From NCBI RefSeq assembly GCF_019711395.1, contig NZ_JAIGNL010000002.1:477001-541000 (forward strand): a DNA stretch of 64,000 nucleotides, read 5' to 3'. The position numbers and the translations under genes were made by a program. The notes below the pieces were generated by a model. That model was given only the letters and a program-made list of their open reading frames with translations, did not search any database and was not told the DNA's origin. This DNA is from Qipengyuania xiapuensis (lineage in GTDB: Bacteria; Pseudomonadota; Alphaproteobacteria; Sphingomonadales; Sphingomonadaceae). Position 1 is the stretch's first letter; each line of letters starts with the position of its first letter. Shown here in pieces: positions 62,620 through 64,000 of this stretch.

Positions 62620-63942
62620 TCATACTGCCCACGGACCGGTGATGGCCACCGTGCGGGTCGGCGCATAGGCATTGACGAAGAACCACTTGCCGTCGGGCGA
62701 GAAACAGCCGCCCGCAAGCTCGGTCTGGAGCCGGAGCCTGCCGAAGACATGCGGCTCACCGTTAGCGGTAAGCAGGATCAGCCGGTTGTCGACGACGTCC
62801 GTATACTGGTCCTCGCACACGATGAGGTGGCCGTTCGGCCCGACGGTCAGGTTGTCACCGTAGTTGAACTGCTCCTCGCTTTCGCTTTCGAAGAACAGCT
62901 CGATCTCGTCCGTGCGCGTTCCGCGGCCCGGAATGAGGCGGAAGATCTGGCCGAGCTTCTTGGCCCCGCCACTGGTCGAACAGATGTATAGTTCGCCATC
63001 GCCCATGTGGATGCCTTCGCCGCGTGCGATGATGGCCGCGCCCTGTGCCGCTGCGCGCGTGCGCAGATCGTCTTCGGGAGCCTCGACATTGTCCATCGTG
63101 AACCACTCGACGGCCAGGCGCTCGCGCACCGGCATGGAGGGCGCCTCCCAGTTACGCGTATCGGCAAGGCCGGCGATGCGCATGGCCTGCAGCGTGCCGC
63201 CCCTCGCAAGCTCGCCCGCGACGTTCGGGATGAAGCGGTAGAGGACCGAATCCGGGCGATCTTCCGTCAGGTAGACGATGCCCGTTTCCGGATCGACGCA
63301 AGCAGCTTCGTGGTTGAAGCGGCCCATGGCCTTGAGCGGCGCGGGATTGACGAGCTTTTCGGCATCGGCGGGCACTTCGAACACCCAGCCGTGGGATTCG
63401 CCAAGCTTGTCGGGTGCGATCGATTCGGCGCCGGTGACCGCTTCCTCGCAGGTCAGCCAGCTGCCCCAGGGCGTGATACCGCCCGAACAGTTGCGGATCG
63501 TGCCGGCAAGCGAGCGGTACTCGCGCTTCTTCTCGAGCGTCGTGGCATCGAGGACCAGCGTGGTCGTGCCGCCGGGAAGCACCTTTTCGCCTGCAATCCG
63601 GTCGAAGCCTTCCGCAATGTCGCCGCCCGAGCCGTCGGTCGGGATCAGTTCGTGGTTGCGCACCAGCGCAAGCTCGCCGGTGGGAAGCGGGATGCAGCCC
63701 ATGCCGTCCGCCTTGTCGGGGACGGTGCCGCCGTCGCTCATTGCATCGCCGAGGCTGGAGAGGAGCCGGTAGGAAAAGCCCTCGGGCAGGTCGAGCAGCC
63801 CCTCGGGGTCGGGAACCAGCGGGCCGTAGCCGTCGAAATTCGCAAGCGCCGGGCCTCGTGTCATGCAGCCGCTCAGGGACAGCGCGGCAAAGGCGCTGGC
63901 GGTTGCGGACAGGAACTGGCGGCGGTGCATGTCGGCTTTCAT
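62620..63942 (-). CDS. PhoX-like (DUF839) exported lipoprotein
   Basis: A 440-residue protein with a twin-arginine signal (HRRQFLSATAS) combined with a lipobox (L-S-G-C near 25-28), so it is probably a Tat-exported lipoprotein. The mature part is a DUF839 beta-propeller like the PhoX phosphatases: GMGCIPLPTGELALVRNHE near 82-100, ITPWGSWLTCEEAVTG near 157-172 and the CEDQYTDV segment near 391. PhoX enzymes use calcium and iron; whether this protein is a phosphatase is inferred. The ATG at 63942 has a GGAGAG ribosome site. Confidence 0.85.
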   Translation of the reverse strand: MKADMHRRQFLSATASAFAALSLSGCMTRGPALANFDGYGPLVPDPEGLLDLPEGFSYRLLSSLGDAMSDGGTVPDKADGMGCIPLPTGELALVRNHELIPTDGSGGDIAEGFDRIAGEKVLPGGTTTLVLDATTLEKKREYRSLAGTIRNCSGGITPWGSWLTCEEAVTGAESIAPDKLGESHGWVFEVPADAEKLVNPAPLKAMGRFNHEAACVDPETGIVYLTEDRPDSVLYRFIPNVAGELARGGTLQAMRIAGLADTRNWEAPSMPVRERLAVEWFTMDNVEAPEDDLRTRAAAQGAAIIARGEGIHMGDGELYICSTSGGAKKLGQIFRLIPGRGTRTDEIELFFESESEEQFNYGDNLTVGPNGHLIVCEDQYTDVVDNRLILLTANGEPHVFGRLRLQTELAGGCFSPDGKWFFVNAYAPTRTVAITGPWAV

Positions 63943-64000
63943 CAATCTCTCCATTGGCGACCGTGTGCTGCATGCGATAGCAGTGCGACAGGCAAAAGAC

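Noticed and set aside
1-64000. CRISPR arrays, insertion sequences, prophage or integrase genes, riboswitches
   Set aside because: No regular repeat-spacer pattern, transposase, integrase or phage structural gene was found on either strand, and no intergenic region showed a riboswitch-like fold I could support.

Overview
The window is high-GC DNA packed with short-gap, often overlapping genes, and it reads as chromosome of an alphaproteobacterium. The best fit is Sphingomonadales, probably an Erythrobacteraceae-type marine organism. This rests on a crtY-crtI-crtB carotenoid cluster, a single TonB siderophore receptor, several secreted amidohydrolases and peptidases, an HWE-type histidine kinase and many GTG/TTG starts. 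It is an inference from gene content, not from a marker-gene tree. I see no insertion sequences, prophage, CRISPR array, tRNA or rRNA.

Layout. 1-4.7 kb: the end of a CitE-like lyase, a small lipoprotein, lipB, a membrane protein, a PmtA-like methyltransferase, an MFS transporter and arsC. 4.8-9.8 kb: a Fur-box-preceded TonB receptor, an orphan molybdenum-hydroxylase [2Fe-2S] subunit, an adducin-type class II aldolase and a MATE pump. 9.8-20 kb: a chemotaxis block (cheA, cheW, cheY, cheB, cheR, a GGDEF-EAL protein and two near-twin chemoreceptors) closed by a strong bidirectional terminator. 20-24.5 kb: a large propeller-amidohydrolase and a LacI regulator. 24.6-28.5 kb: a compact glycan unit (glycosyltransferase-like protein, flippase, polymerase). 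28.6-33.9 kb: a Baeyer-Villiger-type monooxygenase behind a perfect palindrome, a CinA-like protein and a DUF2339 protein.

34-39.3 kb: the usual secE-nusG-rplK-rplA ribosomal block, split by three plus-strand genes: a PspA-like protein, a CPBP protease and a histidine kinase. The kinase carries an ethylene-receptor-type sensor domain, which is the most striking item here. 39.5-50 kb: an alanine symporter, a 49-residue unannotated small protein, and several exported peptidases, hydrolases and outer-membrane proteins. 50-54.4 kb: the crtY-crtI-LOG-crtB cluster, in which a LOG-family nucleotide hydrolase gene sits between crtI and crtB with overlapping stop/start codons; crtB appears to start at CTG. 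54.4-58.4 kb: an NTF2-like protein and a biotin-dependent acyl-CoA carboxylase pair. 58.4-64 kb: an MFS pump, dinB, a Nudix hydrolase, 6-phosphogluconolactonase, Dps and a Tat-exported PhoX-like lipoprotein.

Working together. The che block forms one signalling array in which a c-di-GMP protein is co-transcribed with the receptors. The carotenoid genes make lycopene from GGPP and cyclise it. The carboxylase pair feeds acyl-CoA metabolism. Iron control may link the TonB receptor and Dps, since both are preceded by the same TGCGA-N5-TCGCA palindrome.
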